64,000 nt of DNA from Novosphingobium resinovorum. Its GTDB lineage: Bacteria; Pseudomonadota; Alphaproteobacteria; Sphingomonadales; Sphingomonadaceae. Positions 56,256 through 64,000 of the stretch are shown piece by piece. Every line of letters begins with the position of its first letter. Positions within the stretch are counted from its first letter, which is position 1. Both the position numbers and the translations under genes were made by a program. The stretch lies in assembly GCF_001742225.1 (NCBI RefSeq), contig NZ_CP017075.1, positions 1,550,001 to 1,614,000 of the forward strand. The letters run 5' to 3'. The notes below the pieces were generated by a model. It was not told where the DNA came from. It saw only the letters and a list, made by a program, of their open reading frames with translations, and ran no database searches.

Positions 56256-57191
56256 ATGGACCTCGCACAAATCCCCGTCCTCAGCCTCGTGGCCGACAGC
56301 GCCGACCTGCCCGCGCGCATCGGCGAGAGCTTCCGCACCTTCGGCTTCGCGATGATCCGCGACCACGGTATCGACCAGTCGCTGATCGACCAGGCCTGGG
56401 CCAGGACCGAGGAATTCTTCGCCCTCCCGGTCGAGACCAAGCAGAAATACTTCATCCCCGGCCAGGGCGGCGCGCGCGGCTATACGCCGTTCCGCACCGA
56501 AGTCGCCAAGGGCGCCAAAGAGAAGGACCTCAAGGAATTCTGGCACGTCGGCCGCGACGTTCCCGCCGATTCGCCGCTCGCCGCCTCGATGCCGCCGAAC
56601 ATCTGGCCGACCGAGGTTGAAGGCTTCGAAGAGACCTTCCGCGAACTCTACGCCCAGTTCGACGAGGCCGGCGCCAAGGTGCTCTCAGCGATCGCCGTCG
56701 ACCTCGGCCTCGATGCGGGTTGGTTCGACGCAGGGATCGAGGACGGCAACTCGGTGATGCGCCTGCTGCACTACCCGCCGGTTTCCGCTGAATCCGGAGG
56801 CGCCATCCGTGCCGGCGCGCATGAGGACATCAACCTCATCACCCTGCTGCTCGGCGCACAGGAAGCGGGCCTCGAACTGCTGAGCAAGGACGGTCGCTGG
56901 CTCTCGGTCGCGCCGCCCGAAGGCGCCATCGTCGTCAACATCGGCGACATGCTGCAGCGCCTGACCAACCACGTGCTGCCCTCGACCACGCACCGCGTCC
57001 GCAACCCCGAGGGCGCGCGTGCCGGGCACAGCCGCTACTCGATGCCGTTCTTCCTCCACCTGCGCAGCGACTTCCGCTTCGTCACCCTGCCCGAGTGCGT
57101 GAGCGACGAGAACCCGGACCGCTACCCGGTCTCGATCACCGCCGACGACTACCTGCAGGAGCGCCTGCGCGAGATCGGTCTGAAGATGTGA
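56256..57191 (+). CDS. 2-oxoglutarate/Fe(II) oxygenase, isopenicillin-N-synthase family
   Basis: 311 residues from ATG 56,256. N-terminal DIOX_N domain (LAQIPVLSLVADSAD to about residue 110), then the 2OG-Fe oxygenase core with H-x-D in GAHEDINLITLLL, the distal His in TTHRVRNPEG and R-x-S in RYSMPFF. All three metal ligands and the 2-oxoglutarate Arg are in place. The substrate is unknown; bacterial members often act on small molecules. A terminator follows at 57,222. Confidence 0.9.
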   Translation: MDLAQIPVLSLVADSADLPARIGESFRTFGFAMIRDHGIDQSLIDQAWARTEEFFALPVETKQKYFIPGQGGARGYTPFRTEVAKGAKEKDLKEFWHVGRDVPADSPLAASMPPNIWPTEVEGFEETFRELYAQFDEAGAKVLSAIAVDLGLDAGWFDAGIEDGNSVMRLLHYPPVSAESGGAIRAGAHEDINLITLLLGAQEAGLELLSKDGRWLSVAPPEGAIVVNIGDMLQRLTNHVLPSTTHRVRNPEGARAGHSRYSMPFFLHLRSDFRFVTLPECVSDENPDRYPVSITADDYLQERLREIGLKM

Positions 57192-57221
57192 ACGGCGCCG
57201 ATTAAAACTCTGTAATAGCCC

Positions 57222-57256
57222 AAGCCCCGGCCCGCTGATGCAGGCCGGGGCTTTTT
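57222..57256 (+). terminator. Terminator after oxygenase gene
   Basis: AAGCCCCGGCC and GGCCGGGGCTT form an 11-bp stem with a 12-base loop, followed by TTTT. A strong intrinsic terminator, 30 bases after the stop at 57,191. Confidence 0.9.
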
Positions 57257-57328
57257 CGTTAACTGATATTTCAGAGGAACTGCGTAGCTCCAACGGCTTA
57301 CAAGCCACGCCCTTGGAGGGGCCATTTC

Positions 57329-58939
57329 GTGCACGCAGCAAGTATCCTTTCCTCCCGGCGTGACACGGAAGGCAGCGAGGTCGACATCGTCGCTTTCGGC
57401 ATCGTTACCGCGGCGATCATTCTTTTCGTCGCCACCGGCAGCGAAATCGGCCCGGCGGTCGTCAATTCGCTCGCCGGACAGGGGCCGGGGCCGGACCATT
57501 TCCTGCTCAACGCCTTCCTGCTCAACATCGCGATCATCATCTTCGGCTGGAGCCGCTACCGCGAACTGTGCGACGAGATCATGCTGCGCCGCGCCGCCGA
57601 GCGTGAAGCGCGGCGTCTAGCCGAAACCGATTCGCTCACCGGCTTCCACAACCGCCGCAGCTTCAACCTGAGCGTCGACGCGCTGATCGATCGCAGCGCG
57701 ACGGCCGGGCGGGCCGTGGCAGTGCTGATGATCGATCTCGACAACTTCAAACAGGTCAACGACTACAACGGCCACGCCACCGGCGACCGCCTGCTGGTGG
57801 AATGCGCCCGCCGCATCACCGCCGCGCTTCCAGAAGGCACCATCGTCGGCCGCATCGGCGGCGACGAATTCGCCGTAGCCGTTCCGTTCGAGCCCCGTCA
57901 CAGCGAAACCGTCGACAGCATCGCCGCCGCGCTGGTCCAGGCCATCGCCGAGGGCTCGCGCATCAGCAACGCGACGATCGACGTCACCGCCTCGATCGGC
58001 CTCGCCCGCGCCGAATCACGCACCACGTCCTCGCCCGCGCTGCTGGAGATGGCCGACGTCGCGATGTACCACGCCAAGCGACAGGGCCGGAACCAGTTCT
58101 CGTGGTTCGAGCCGCAGATGGCGCACGAGATGCGTTTCCGCGCCGACCTAGAGGCAGGCATCCGCCAAGGCATTCCGCGCGGCGAATTCGTACCGTTCTA
58201 CGAACAGCAGGTGGATCTGGAGACCGGCGAACTCACCGGATTCGAGATGCTGGCACGTTGGGATTCGCCGCAGTTCGGCATCGTCGCGCCTGACATCTTC
58301 ATCCCCGTCGCCGAAGAGATCGGCGCGATCACCGAACTCTCGCGCAGCGTGATCGCACAGGCGCTGGAAGACGCGAAACTGTGGGACCCGAAGCTGACGC
58401 TGGCGGTCAACATCTCGCCCATCCAGCTGCGCGACCCGTGGTTCGCCCAGAAACTCCTGCGCATGCTGGTGGAGGCCAACTTCCCGCCGCAGCGGCTGGA
58501 GATCGAGATCACCGAAAGCTGCCTCCACCAGAACCTGGGCCAGGTACGCACGCTGGTGACCAGCCTCAAGAACCAGGGCATCCGCATCAGCCTCGACGAT
58601 TTCGGCACCGGCTACAGCTCGATCGGGCAGCTCAAGCAGCTGCCGTTCGACCGCATCAAGATCGACCGCAGCTTCGTCTCCAGCATGCTCGACGACGAGG
58701 ACAGCGCCGCCATCGTCCGCGCCGTGGCGACGCTGGGCGAAGGGCTGCACATGCCGGTAACGGCCGAGGGGATCGAGACGCAGGCCGTGCTCGACCACTT
58801 GCGCCAGTACGGCGGGATCACCGGCCAGGGCTATCTGTACGGCCGCCCCCGCCCCGCGGCCGAACTCGGCGAATGGCTGGGTGAGGAACCCAAGACCGAA
58901 GTCGCCCCGGATGATACACCGGAAGTGAAGCGCGCCTGA
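57329..58939 (+). CDS. Membrane GGDEF-EAL protein (c-di-GMP turnover)
   Basis: 536 residues from a GTG with GGAGG 12 bases upstream. Two hydrophobic segments (about residues 20-40 and 65-82), then GGDEF (residues about 100-260) with an intact catalytic RIGGDEFAVAV, and an EAL domain (residues about 280-520). The EAL motif reads EML in GFEMLARW, an allowed variant; DDFGTGYSS, IKIDRSF and the final VTAEGIE are present. It may make or degrade c-di-GMP. The closing 20 residues are acidic. No known regulator adjoins it. Confidence 0.9.
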   Translation: MHAASILSSRRDTEGSEVDIVAFGIVTAAIILFVATGSEIGPAVVNSLAGQGPGPDHFLLNAFLLNIAIIIFGWSRYRELCDEIMLRRAAEREARRLAETDSLTGFHNRRSFNLSVDALIDRSATAGRAVAVLMIDLDNFKQVNDYNGHATGDRLLVECARRITAALPEGTIVGRIGGDEFAVAVPFEPRHSETVDSIAAALVQAIAEGSRISNATIDVTASIGLARAESRTTSSPALLEMADVAMYHAKRQGRNQFSWFEPQMAHEMRFRADLEAGIRQGIPRGEFVPFYEQQVDLETGELTGFEMLARWDSPQFGIVAPDIFIPVAEEIGAITELSRSVIAQALEDAKLWDPKLTLAVNISPIQLRDPWFAQKLLRMLVEANFPPQRLEIEITESCLHQNLGQVRTLVTSLKNQGIRISLDDFGTGYSSIGQLKQLPFDRIKIDRSFVSSMLDDEDSAAIVRAVATLGEGLHMPVTAEGIETQAVLDHLRQYGGITGQGYLYGRPRPAAELGEWLGEEPKTEVAPDDTPEVKRA

Positions 58940-59059
58940 CGTCGTCCCGGACCTGATCCGGGACCGCTTGCCTTGAGCGACCTTGCTCTCGGCAAGGCGT
59001 CTCGCCGACCGCATCCGCCTAAAGACAGCCACCGGTCCCGGATCAAGTCCGGGACGACG
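58940..59059. repeat. Dispersed inverted repeat after the GGDEF-EAL gene
   Basis: CGTCGTCCCGGACCTGATCC begins the left arm (about 58,940-58,966); the right arm (59,033-59,059) is its near-exact reverse complement (GGATCAAGTCCGGGACGACG end). It fills most of the 171-base gap before dapF, with no gene seen. A familiar sphingomonad repeat type. Confidence 0.75.
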
Positions 59060-59110
59060 AAAACGGCAGGGGAAATTGACCTTCCCCCCCGCACCACCTA
59101 AATCGCGCGC

Positions 59111-59941
59111 ATGCGGATCGACTTCACCAAGATGCACGGCCTGGGCAACGACTTCATCGTGCTCGACGGCCGCGTGCACGCGCTGCCCCCGGTGGACGCC
59201 GCCTTCGCCTCGGCGCTGGCGGACCGCCACACCGGGATCGGCTGCGACCAGCTCATCGTCCTCGAACCCTCGATGGACGCCGATTTCCGCATGCGCATCT
59301 TCAACGCCGACGGCAGCGAGGTCGAGGCTTGCGGCAACGCCACGCGCGCGGTCGGCCTGCTGCACGGTGAACCCGCCCGGATCGAGACGCTCGGCGGGCT
59401 CGTCATCTCCACGCCCACCGATGGCGGCATCAGCGTCCAGATGGGCAAGCCGCGCTTCGACTGGAACGCGATCCCCCTCGCCTACGCCATGGACACTCAC
59501 GCCATGCCCGTCGCGTGGGAGGAACTGGTGAACCCGATCGCGGTCAACGTCGGCAACCCGCACGTCATCTTTTTCGTCGCCGATCCCTACGCGATCGACA
59601 TGGCCCGCATCGGCCCGATGATCGAGACCGACCCGCTGTTCCCCGAGCGCATCAACGTCAACGTAGCTGGCATCACCGCGCGAGACGCGATCACCCTGCG
59701 CGTGTGGGAGCGCGGCGCGGGCCTCACGCGCGCCTGCGGCACCGGCGCCTGCGCCACCGCGATCGGCGCGATGAAGCGCGGCCTCGTCGACCGCCGCGTC
59801 ACCGTGACGCTGCCCGGCGGCCCGCTGGTGATCGAGTGGCGCGAGGACAACGAGATCGTCATGACCGGCCCCGCGACCGAAGCCTTCCGCGGTTCGTTCG
59901 ACGCCGCCGATTTCGGAGCGCACATCAGGATCGCCATTTGA
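59111..59941 (+). CDS. dapF: Diaminopimelate epimerase
   Basis: 276 residues. Both catalytic Cys are present, in EACGNATRA (about residue 77) and in TRACGTGACATA (about residue 215). The opening MRIDFTKMHGLGNDFIVLDG is standard. It converts LL- to meso-diaminopimelate for lysine and peptidoglycan. It starts the operon dapF-mtaB-ftsY-yciB, each joined by stop/start overlaps. Confidence 0.97.
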   Translation: MRIDFTKMHGLGNDFIVLDGRVHALPPVDAAFASALADRHTGIGCDQLIVLEPSMDADFRMRIFNADGSEVEACGNATRAVGLLHGEPARIETLGGLVISTPTDGGISVQMGKPRFDWNAIPLAYAMDTHAMPVAWEELVNPIAVNVGNPHVIFFVADPYAIDMARIGPMIETDPLFPERINVNVAGITARDAITLRVWERGAGLTRACGTGACATAIGAMKRGLVDRRVTVTLPGGPLVIEWREDNEIVMTGPATEAFRGSFDAADFGAHIRIAI

Positions 59942-61116
59942 CCGTCGAGGTCCATTCGCTCGGCTGCCGCCTGAACCTCGCCGAGAGCGAGACCCTGCGC
60001 GGGATGCTGGGTGAGGCGGACGACCTCGTCGTCATCAACTCCTGCGCGGTCACGGCGGAAGCCGTGCGCCAGACCCGCCAGGCCATCCGTCGCGCCCGCA
60101 AGGCCCGTCCCGACGCGCGCCTCCTCGTCACCGGCTGCGCGGCCGAAGTCGAGCGCGAGGCGCTAGCGGCGATGCCCGAGGTGGACGGCCTCATCGCCAA
60201 CACCGCCAAGCTCGACCCGCGCGCCTGGAACGTGCCGCTCGCCACGCGAGCGCCGGAAACCCGCGCCCACACCCGCGCCTTCGTGCAGGTACAGAACGGC
60301 TGCGACCACGCCTGCACCTTCTGCGTCATCCCGCAAGGCCGAGGCCCGAGCCGCTCGCGCACCGTCACGCAAGTGCTGGACGACGTGGCCCGCCACCTCG
60401 ACGCAGGCGTACAGGAAGTGATCCTCACCGGCGTCGATCTCACCTCATGGGGCGACGACCTGCCCGGAGAGCCGCGCCTCGGTACGCTGGCAGAAGCGAT
60501 CCTTACCCGCTTCCCCGGCCTGCCGCGCTTGCGCCTCTCCTCGATCGACGGCGCCGAAGTGGACGACCTGCTGTTCGACCTCCTCGCCTCCGAGGCGCGG
60601 GTCATGCCCCATGTGCACCTCTCGCTGCAGCACGGCCACGACCTGATCCTCAAGCGCATGAAGCGCCGCCACTCGCGCGCCGACGCGGTGAACCTCGTTG
60701 CAGCCCTGCGCGCTCGCCGCCCGGAGATCGCCATCGGTGCCGATCTCATCGCCGGTTTCCCCACCGAGGACGACGAGGCGCACGCCGCCAACCTGTCGAT
60801 CATCGAGGCGCTGGGTGTCGTCCACGGCCACGTTTTCCCCTACTCGCAGCGCCCCGGCACCCCCGCCGCGCGCATGCCGCAGGTGGAGCATGCGACGATC
60901 CGCGCCCGCGCCGCGCAGTTGCGCGCAAAGGTCGCGGAAACCCGCGCATCGTGGCTTGCCGCGCATCTGGGCTTGCCGCTATGGGTGCTCGCCGAAAGGG
61001 GCGGGAGCGGCCACGCGGCCGACTTCGCGCCCGTCCGGGTTCCCCCCGGCACGCCGCCCGGCGCGCTGGTGGAAGTGACCCCGACCCGAATTGTCGAAGG
61101 AATGCTGGAAGCATGA
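59938..61116 (+). CDS. mtaB: tRNA (t6A37) methylthiotransferase MtaB
   Basis: 392 residues from a TTG that overlaps the dapF stop (TTGA). UPF0004 domain with three Cys (LGCRLN, NSCAVT, TGCAAE) for one Fe-S cluster, then radical SAM CDHACTFC (C-x3-C-x2-C) for the second, and a shortened C-terminal TRAM region. It converts t6A37 to ms2t6A in tRNAs. It is coupled to ftsY by ATGA at 61,113. Confidence 0.92.
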   Translation: MTVEVHSLGCRLNLAESETLRGMLGEADDLVVINSCAVTAEAVRQTRQAIRRARKARPDARLLVTGCAAEVEREALAAMPEVDGLIANTAKLDPRAWNVPLATRAPETRAHTRAFVQVQNGCDHACTFCVIPQGRGPSRSRTVTQVLDDVARHLDAGVQEVILTGVDLTSWGDDLPGEPRLGTLAEAILTRFPGLPRLRLSSIDGAEVDDLLFDLLASEARVMPHVHLSLQHGHDLILKRMKRRHSRADAVNLVAALRARRPEIAIGADLIAGFPTEDDEAHAANLSIIEALGVVHGHVFPYSQRPGTPAARMPQVEHATIRARAAQLRAKVAETRASWLAAHLGLPLWVLAERGGSGHAADFAPVRVPPGTPPGALVEVTPTRIVEGMLEA

Positions 61117-62066
61117 GTACCCCTGACCCCCAGCAAAACGAGGGGGCATCAAGCGACTGGTCCGACCGTCTCTTCGGAGGCTTTCGCCAGACCTCGCAGC
61201 GCCTCGCGGGCAACCTCGCGGGCCTTGGCGGCGGCACCCGTCTGACCTCGGCGCAGCTCGATGCGCTGGAAGACGCGCTCATCATGTCCGACCTCGGCCC
61301 CCGCGCCGCCGCCCGCATCCGTGACCGGCTGGCCGAGGAGCGCTTCGAGCGCGACGCGGATGAACGCGCCATCATGGAAGTCGTCGCGCGCGAGATCGCC
61401 GAAATCCTGCGCCCGGTCGCCAAGCCGCTCGACATCGTCGCCTTCCCGCGCCCGCAGGTGATCCTCGTGATCGGCGTCAACGGCTCGGGCAAGACCACCA
61501 CGATCGCCAAGCTGGCGCACCTGTTCCAGGAGCAGGACTATTCGGTCATGCTGGCAGCCGGAGACACCTTCCGCGCCGCCGCGATCGGCCAGCTCAAGGT
61601 CTGGGCGGAGCGCCTCTCGATCCCGATCGTAACCGGTCCCGAGGGCGGCGACCCCGCCTCGATCGTGTTCGACGGCCTCAAGGCCGCGACCGAGCAGGGC
61701 ATCGACGCGCTGATCGTCGACACCGCCGGGCGCCTCCAGAACAAGCGCGAACTGATGGACGAACTGGCCAAGATCCGCCGCGTCCTCGGCCGCCTGAACC
61801 CCGCCGCGCCGCATGACGTGGTGCTGGTGCTGGACGCCACCAACGGCCAGAACGCGCTCTCGCAGATCGAGATATTCAAGGAAGTGGCTGGCGTTTCCGG
61901 GCTCATCATGACCAAGCTCGACGGCACCGCGCGCGGCGGTGTCCTCGTCGCGGCGGCGGAGCAGTACGGGTTGCCGATCCATGCCATCGGCGTCGGCGAA
62001 AAGATCGACGACTTGCGCCCCTTCAACCCCGACCTGCTCGCGCGGGTCATCGCGGGGATCGCGTGA
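61113..62066 (+). CDS. ftsY: Signal recognition particle receptor FtsY
   Basis: 317 residues from ATG 61,113, overlapping the mtaB stop. Short acidic N-terminus, N domain, then the SRP GTPase G domain with G1 GVNGSGKTTTIAKL, G2 DTFRAAA, G3 DTAGR, G4 TKLDGTARGG and the C-terminal GEKIDDLRPF. It docks SRP-ribosome complexes at the inner membrane. The A domain is much shorter than in E. coli, which is normal for alphaproteobacteria. Confidence 0.97.
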   Translation: MSTPDPQQNEGASSDWSDRLFGGFRQTSQRLAGNLAGLGGGTRLTSAQLDALEDALIMSDLGPRAAARIRDRLAEERFERDADERAIMEVVAREIAEILRPVAKPLDIVAFPRPQVILVIGVNGSGKTTTIAKLAHLFQEQDYSVMLAAGDTFRAAAIGQLKVWAERLSIPIVTGPEGGDPASIVFDGLKAATEQGIDALIVDTAGRLQNKRELMDELAKIRRVLGRLNPAAPHDVVLVLDATNGQNALSQIEIFKEVAGVSGLIMTKLDGTARGGVLVAAAEQYGLPIHAIGVGEKIDDLRPFNPDLLARVIAGIA

Positions 62067-62713
62067 TGAGCGCCGATGCTGCCAAGAAGCCCAAATCCAG
62101 CTGGCTGAACCTCGTCGTCGATTTCGGGCCGCTGCTGGTGTTCTTCCTCGCCTACCGGCACTTCTCGCCCGAGGGCGACGGCAATTCGATCGCCACCGTC
62201 ACCGCCGTCATCAAGGGCACGATCGCCTTCATGGTCGCGACCGTGGCGGCGCTGGTCGTGTCGAAGTGGCGGCTCGGCCATGTCTCGCCGATGCTGTGGC
62301 TGACGACGGTGCTGATCCTCGGCTTCGGCGCGCTGACGGTGGTGTTCCGCAATGCGATCTTCATCCAGCTCAAGCCCACCGCCGTCTACCTGATGTTCTC
62401 GGCCGTGCTGTTCTTCGGGCTGTGGCGCGGCAAGGCGATGCTCAAGTACCTGCTGCAGGCCGCCTTCGAGGGGCTGGACGACGCCGGCTGGATGATCCTG
62501 TCGCGCAACTGGGCGTGGTTCTTCCTGGTGCTGGCGGTGCTGAACACGGTGCTGGTCTATACCGTCAGCTTCGACACGTGGCTGCAGGCCAAGCTCTGGG
62601 GCTTCACGGTGCTTTCGTTCCTGTTCACGTTCTCGCAGCTGCCGATGGTGCTGAAGCACGGCATGGGCGAAAGCGCGAAGGAAGAACTGGTCGAGAACCC
62701 GCCGCACGATTGA
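62063..62713 (+). CDS. yciB: Inner-membrane-spanning septation protein YciB (IspZ)
   Basis: 216 residues (a start one codon later is equally possible). Opening KSSWLNLVVDFGPLLVFFLAY is the YciB pattern, with about five membrane helices and the conserved LKPTAVYLMFSAVLFFGLWRGKAML. It has been linked to cell envelope and division in enteric bacteria. It overlaps the ftsY stop by four bases as the last member of the operon. Confidence 0.93.
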   Translation: MMSADAAKKPKSSWLNLVVDFGPLLVFFLAYRHFSPEGDGNSIATVTAVIKGTIAFMVATVAALVVSKWRLGHVSPMLWLTTVLILGFGALTVVFRNAIFIQLKPTAVYLMFSAVLFFGLWRGKAMLKYLLQAAFEGLDDAGWMILSRNWAWFFLVLAVLNTVLVYTVSFDTWLQAKLWGFTVLSFLFTFSQLPMVLKHGMGESAKEELVENPPHD

Positions 62714-62761
62714 ACTCGACCTACCGTCCGCGACATCAGGCCGTCCGCGCGCAGAGGGCGC

Positions 62762-63481
62762 ATGCATCACATCACCCCGCCTGCCCGCACGATCATCGTC
62801 GTGGGCCGCACCGACAAGACCCGCGATTCGGGCGATATCCAACGCATCCTGCTGATGCTGGAAGCACAAGGGTTCAAGGTGCACTGGTTCGTATCCGACT
62901 ATACCCGGTCTTACGAGGACATCGGTGCGCGCATCGTCGCCAGATGGCCCCGACTGTGCTGGCGGGACCGCGACACCGCGCCGCGCCGCATGCTACGCAT
63001 GCTGCTGCGGCTCGTGCTGGTGGTGCTGGATCAGCACCGCTACGACCACCTCTACACATTCCTCCACGGCCGGTCTGCCAACGACGCGCGGCAATTGCGA
63101 CGAATGCTGGATGCGATGGGTGATCATGCCGCCTGCATCGTGACACATTCTGCAGGCGGCATCTCGGCCACCAGTGTCGCCGATCATCGCGCAATCGCCC
63201 GCATCGTCTGCTTCGCGTACCCGTTCCGGCATCCGGAGCGCCAGCCACAAGCCTACCGGACGGCGCACCTGCCTGCCGTCACCAAGCCGCTGCTGATCGT
63301 CCAGGGCGATGCCGACGACTATGGCGCCGACCCGTCCGACTTCCGACGCCACCTGCCCCCGAGCGCGCGCGTGGTATCGCTCGCCTGCGGTCATGACTGC
63401 GACCGACTACGATCCTCCGAGTTCAGCCGCGCGTGGGCGGCGGTTTCCGGTTTCTTGGAGATGCAGTCCGAACAGACATGA
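62762..63481 (+). CDS. Alpha/beta-hydrolase-like protein
   Basis: 239 residues. The nucleophile elbow is THSAGGIS (Ser about residue 134), and later KPLLIVQGDADDYGA (acid) and SLACGHDCD (His). The layout resembles KANL3/Tex30-like hydrolases. Catalytic triad order Ser-Asp-His is complete, but the substrate is unknown. The N-terminal region has a hydrophobic, Arg-rich stretch (RMLRMLLRLVLVVL). It stands 48 bases after yciB. Confidence 0.68.
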   Translation: MHHITPPARTIIVVGRTDKTRDSGDIQRILLMLEAQGFKVHWFVSDYTRSYEDIGARIVARWPRLCWRDRDTAPRRMLRMLLRLVLVVLDQHRYDHLYTFLHGRSANDARQLRRMLDAMGDHAACIVTHSAGGISATSVADHRAIARIVCFAYPFRHPERQPQAYRTAHLPAVTKPLLIVQGDADDYGADPSDFRRHLPPSARVVSLACGHDCDRLRSSEFSRAWAAVSGFLEMQSEQT

Positions 63482-63603
63482 GGGTGTTCCCGAAAACCTG
63501 CGTCTTTCCTACAAAGGTACGGCCACGATACTGTCGGCAGCCGCTCAGGCCATGAGCGGACCGCGAATGCACATAGTGACACCTTGTTGTAATGCAGGCG
63601 CGC

Positions 63604-63636
63604 ACAAAAAAAGCCTCCGCCCAAGGACGGAGGCTT
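63604..63636 (-). terminator. Terminator of ATP synthase F0 operon
   Basis: On the minus strand AAGCCTCCG and CGGAGGCTT pair over nine bases with an eight-base loop, followed by a run of seven T. It lies 30 bases beyond the atpF stop. The gap 63,482-63,603 holds nothing recognisable. Confidence 0.88.
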
Positions 63637-63665
63637 CTTGATCCCACCCGCAAAGGTGCGGAAAA

Positions 63666-64000
63666 TCAGATCCCGGCGATCGCCTGGTCCACCAGCGCCT
63701 TGTCGGCGGCGGCGGAATGGTTCGCGGCGATCAGGCCCTTCGCGGCAGCGGCGGCGGCAGCGGCAGCCTGATTGCGCAGCTGGGTCACGGCAGCGAACTC
63801 GGCTGCGGTAATCTTGTCCTGCGCCATCTTCTCGCGGCGGGCGATGGTCTCGGTGGTGTCCGCCTCGGCCTTGGCGACGATCGCCTCGGCTTCGTGACGG
63901 GCATGGTCGAGCATCGCGGCGGCGTCCTTCTCGGCGTTCGCGATCTTGCTCGCGTATTCCGAACGAAGGACTTCCGCTTCGGCGCGCAGCGACTTGGCTT
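63666..64000 (-). CDS. atpF: ATP synthase F0 subunit b (5' part beyond window)
   Basis: The frame stays open to the right window edge, so the N-terminal membrane helix lies outside; about 111 C-terminal residues are visible. The sequence is continuously helical and rich in Ala/Glu/Lys (AEAEVLRSEYASKIANAEKD, ARHEAEAIVAKAEADT), typical of the b-subunit stator stalk. The Ala run (AAAAAAAAA) near the end and the AGI terminus are seen in sphingomonad copies. Whether it is b or b-prime cannot be decided without the N-terminus. Confidence 0.8.
   Translation of the reverse strand, partial: AKSLRAEAEVLRSEYASKIANAEKDAAAMLDHARHEAEAIVAKAEADTTETIARREKMAQDKITAAEFAAVTQLRNQAAAAAAAAAKGLIAANHSAAADKALVDQAIAGI

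Overview
The window is GC-rich alphaproteobacterial DNA, most likely from a member of the Sphingomonadaceae (Novosphingobium/Sphingobium type). The basis is protein style, the acpP-fabF-mltG, dapF-mtaB-ftsY-yciB and oxyR neighbourhoods, and intergenic inverted repeats of the kind common in that family. Two thirds (about 1-42,560) is the right-hand part of a lambda-like, long-tailed prophage. It is integrated at the 3' end of an elongator tRNA-Met gene (42,564-42,640), next to its own tyrosine integrase. The prophage's left end lies outside the window. The remaining third (42,564-64,000) is host chromosome.

Prophage, left to right. 1-8,479 (+) is a nucleotide-metabolism and regulatory block: HD nucleotidase, a P-loop/BRCT fusion, ThyA, a DnaQ-like exonuclease, dNMP kinase, an ECF-like sigma factor, NrdB, a GapR-like protein, an MT-A70 methylase and a winged-helix regulator. 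8,474-13,159 (-) holds a metallophosphoesterase, an HNH nuclease and the lysis cassette (holin, GH108 endolysin, Rz/Rz1-type spanins). 13,311-16,205 (+) is an inserted accessory cassette: a TPM-like membrane protein, a LemA-like protein, a probable Acb2 anti-CBASS cyclic-nucleotide sponge bracketed by two identical 56-bp structured repeats, and three small proteins, two of them zinc-binding in appearance. 16,284-39,761 (-) is the virion block in lambda order when read right to left: terminase, gpW, portal, protease with probable nested scaffold, decoration protein, capsid, joining proteins, tail tube, G/GT frameshift pair, a tape measure with an M23 peptidase, and tail tip. A J-domain protein gene (+) interrupts the tail-tip genes and an HNH nuclease gene interrupts the tail-tube region. 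39,972-42,422 holds small unknown genes, an AlpA/excisionase-like protein and the integrase.

Two patterns tie the prophage together. First, a 17-bp near-palindrome (consensus NTCAMSNNWTRSKTGAY) lies just upstream of almost every transcription unit I can define, at eight positions. In two divergent promoter regions it sits 40 bp from a second full or half copy. This looks like one phage-wide regulon covering structural genes, accessory cassettes and excision. Second, unrelated phage proteins (integrase, excisionase-like protein, MT-A70 methylase, two unknowns and, more weakly, the terminase) end in the same acidic-Phe-x-x-Leu-Leu-Gly-COOH peptide, twice as a tandem copy. I do not recognise either pattern as a described system.

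Host part: tRNA-Met; a 2H phosphoesterase; mltG, fabF and acpP; aspS; rnd; oxyR; two MFS carriers (one LplT-like); pgsA; a CsbD-like protein; an EVE-domain protein; a 2OG-Fe(II) oxygenase; a GGDEF-EAL protein; the dapF-mtaB-ftsY-yciB operon; an alpha/beta-hydrolase-like protein; and the 3' part of an ATP-synthase b-subunit gene at the right edge. No IS element, CRISPR array or rRNA was seen.
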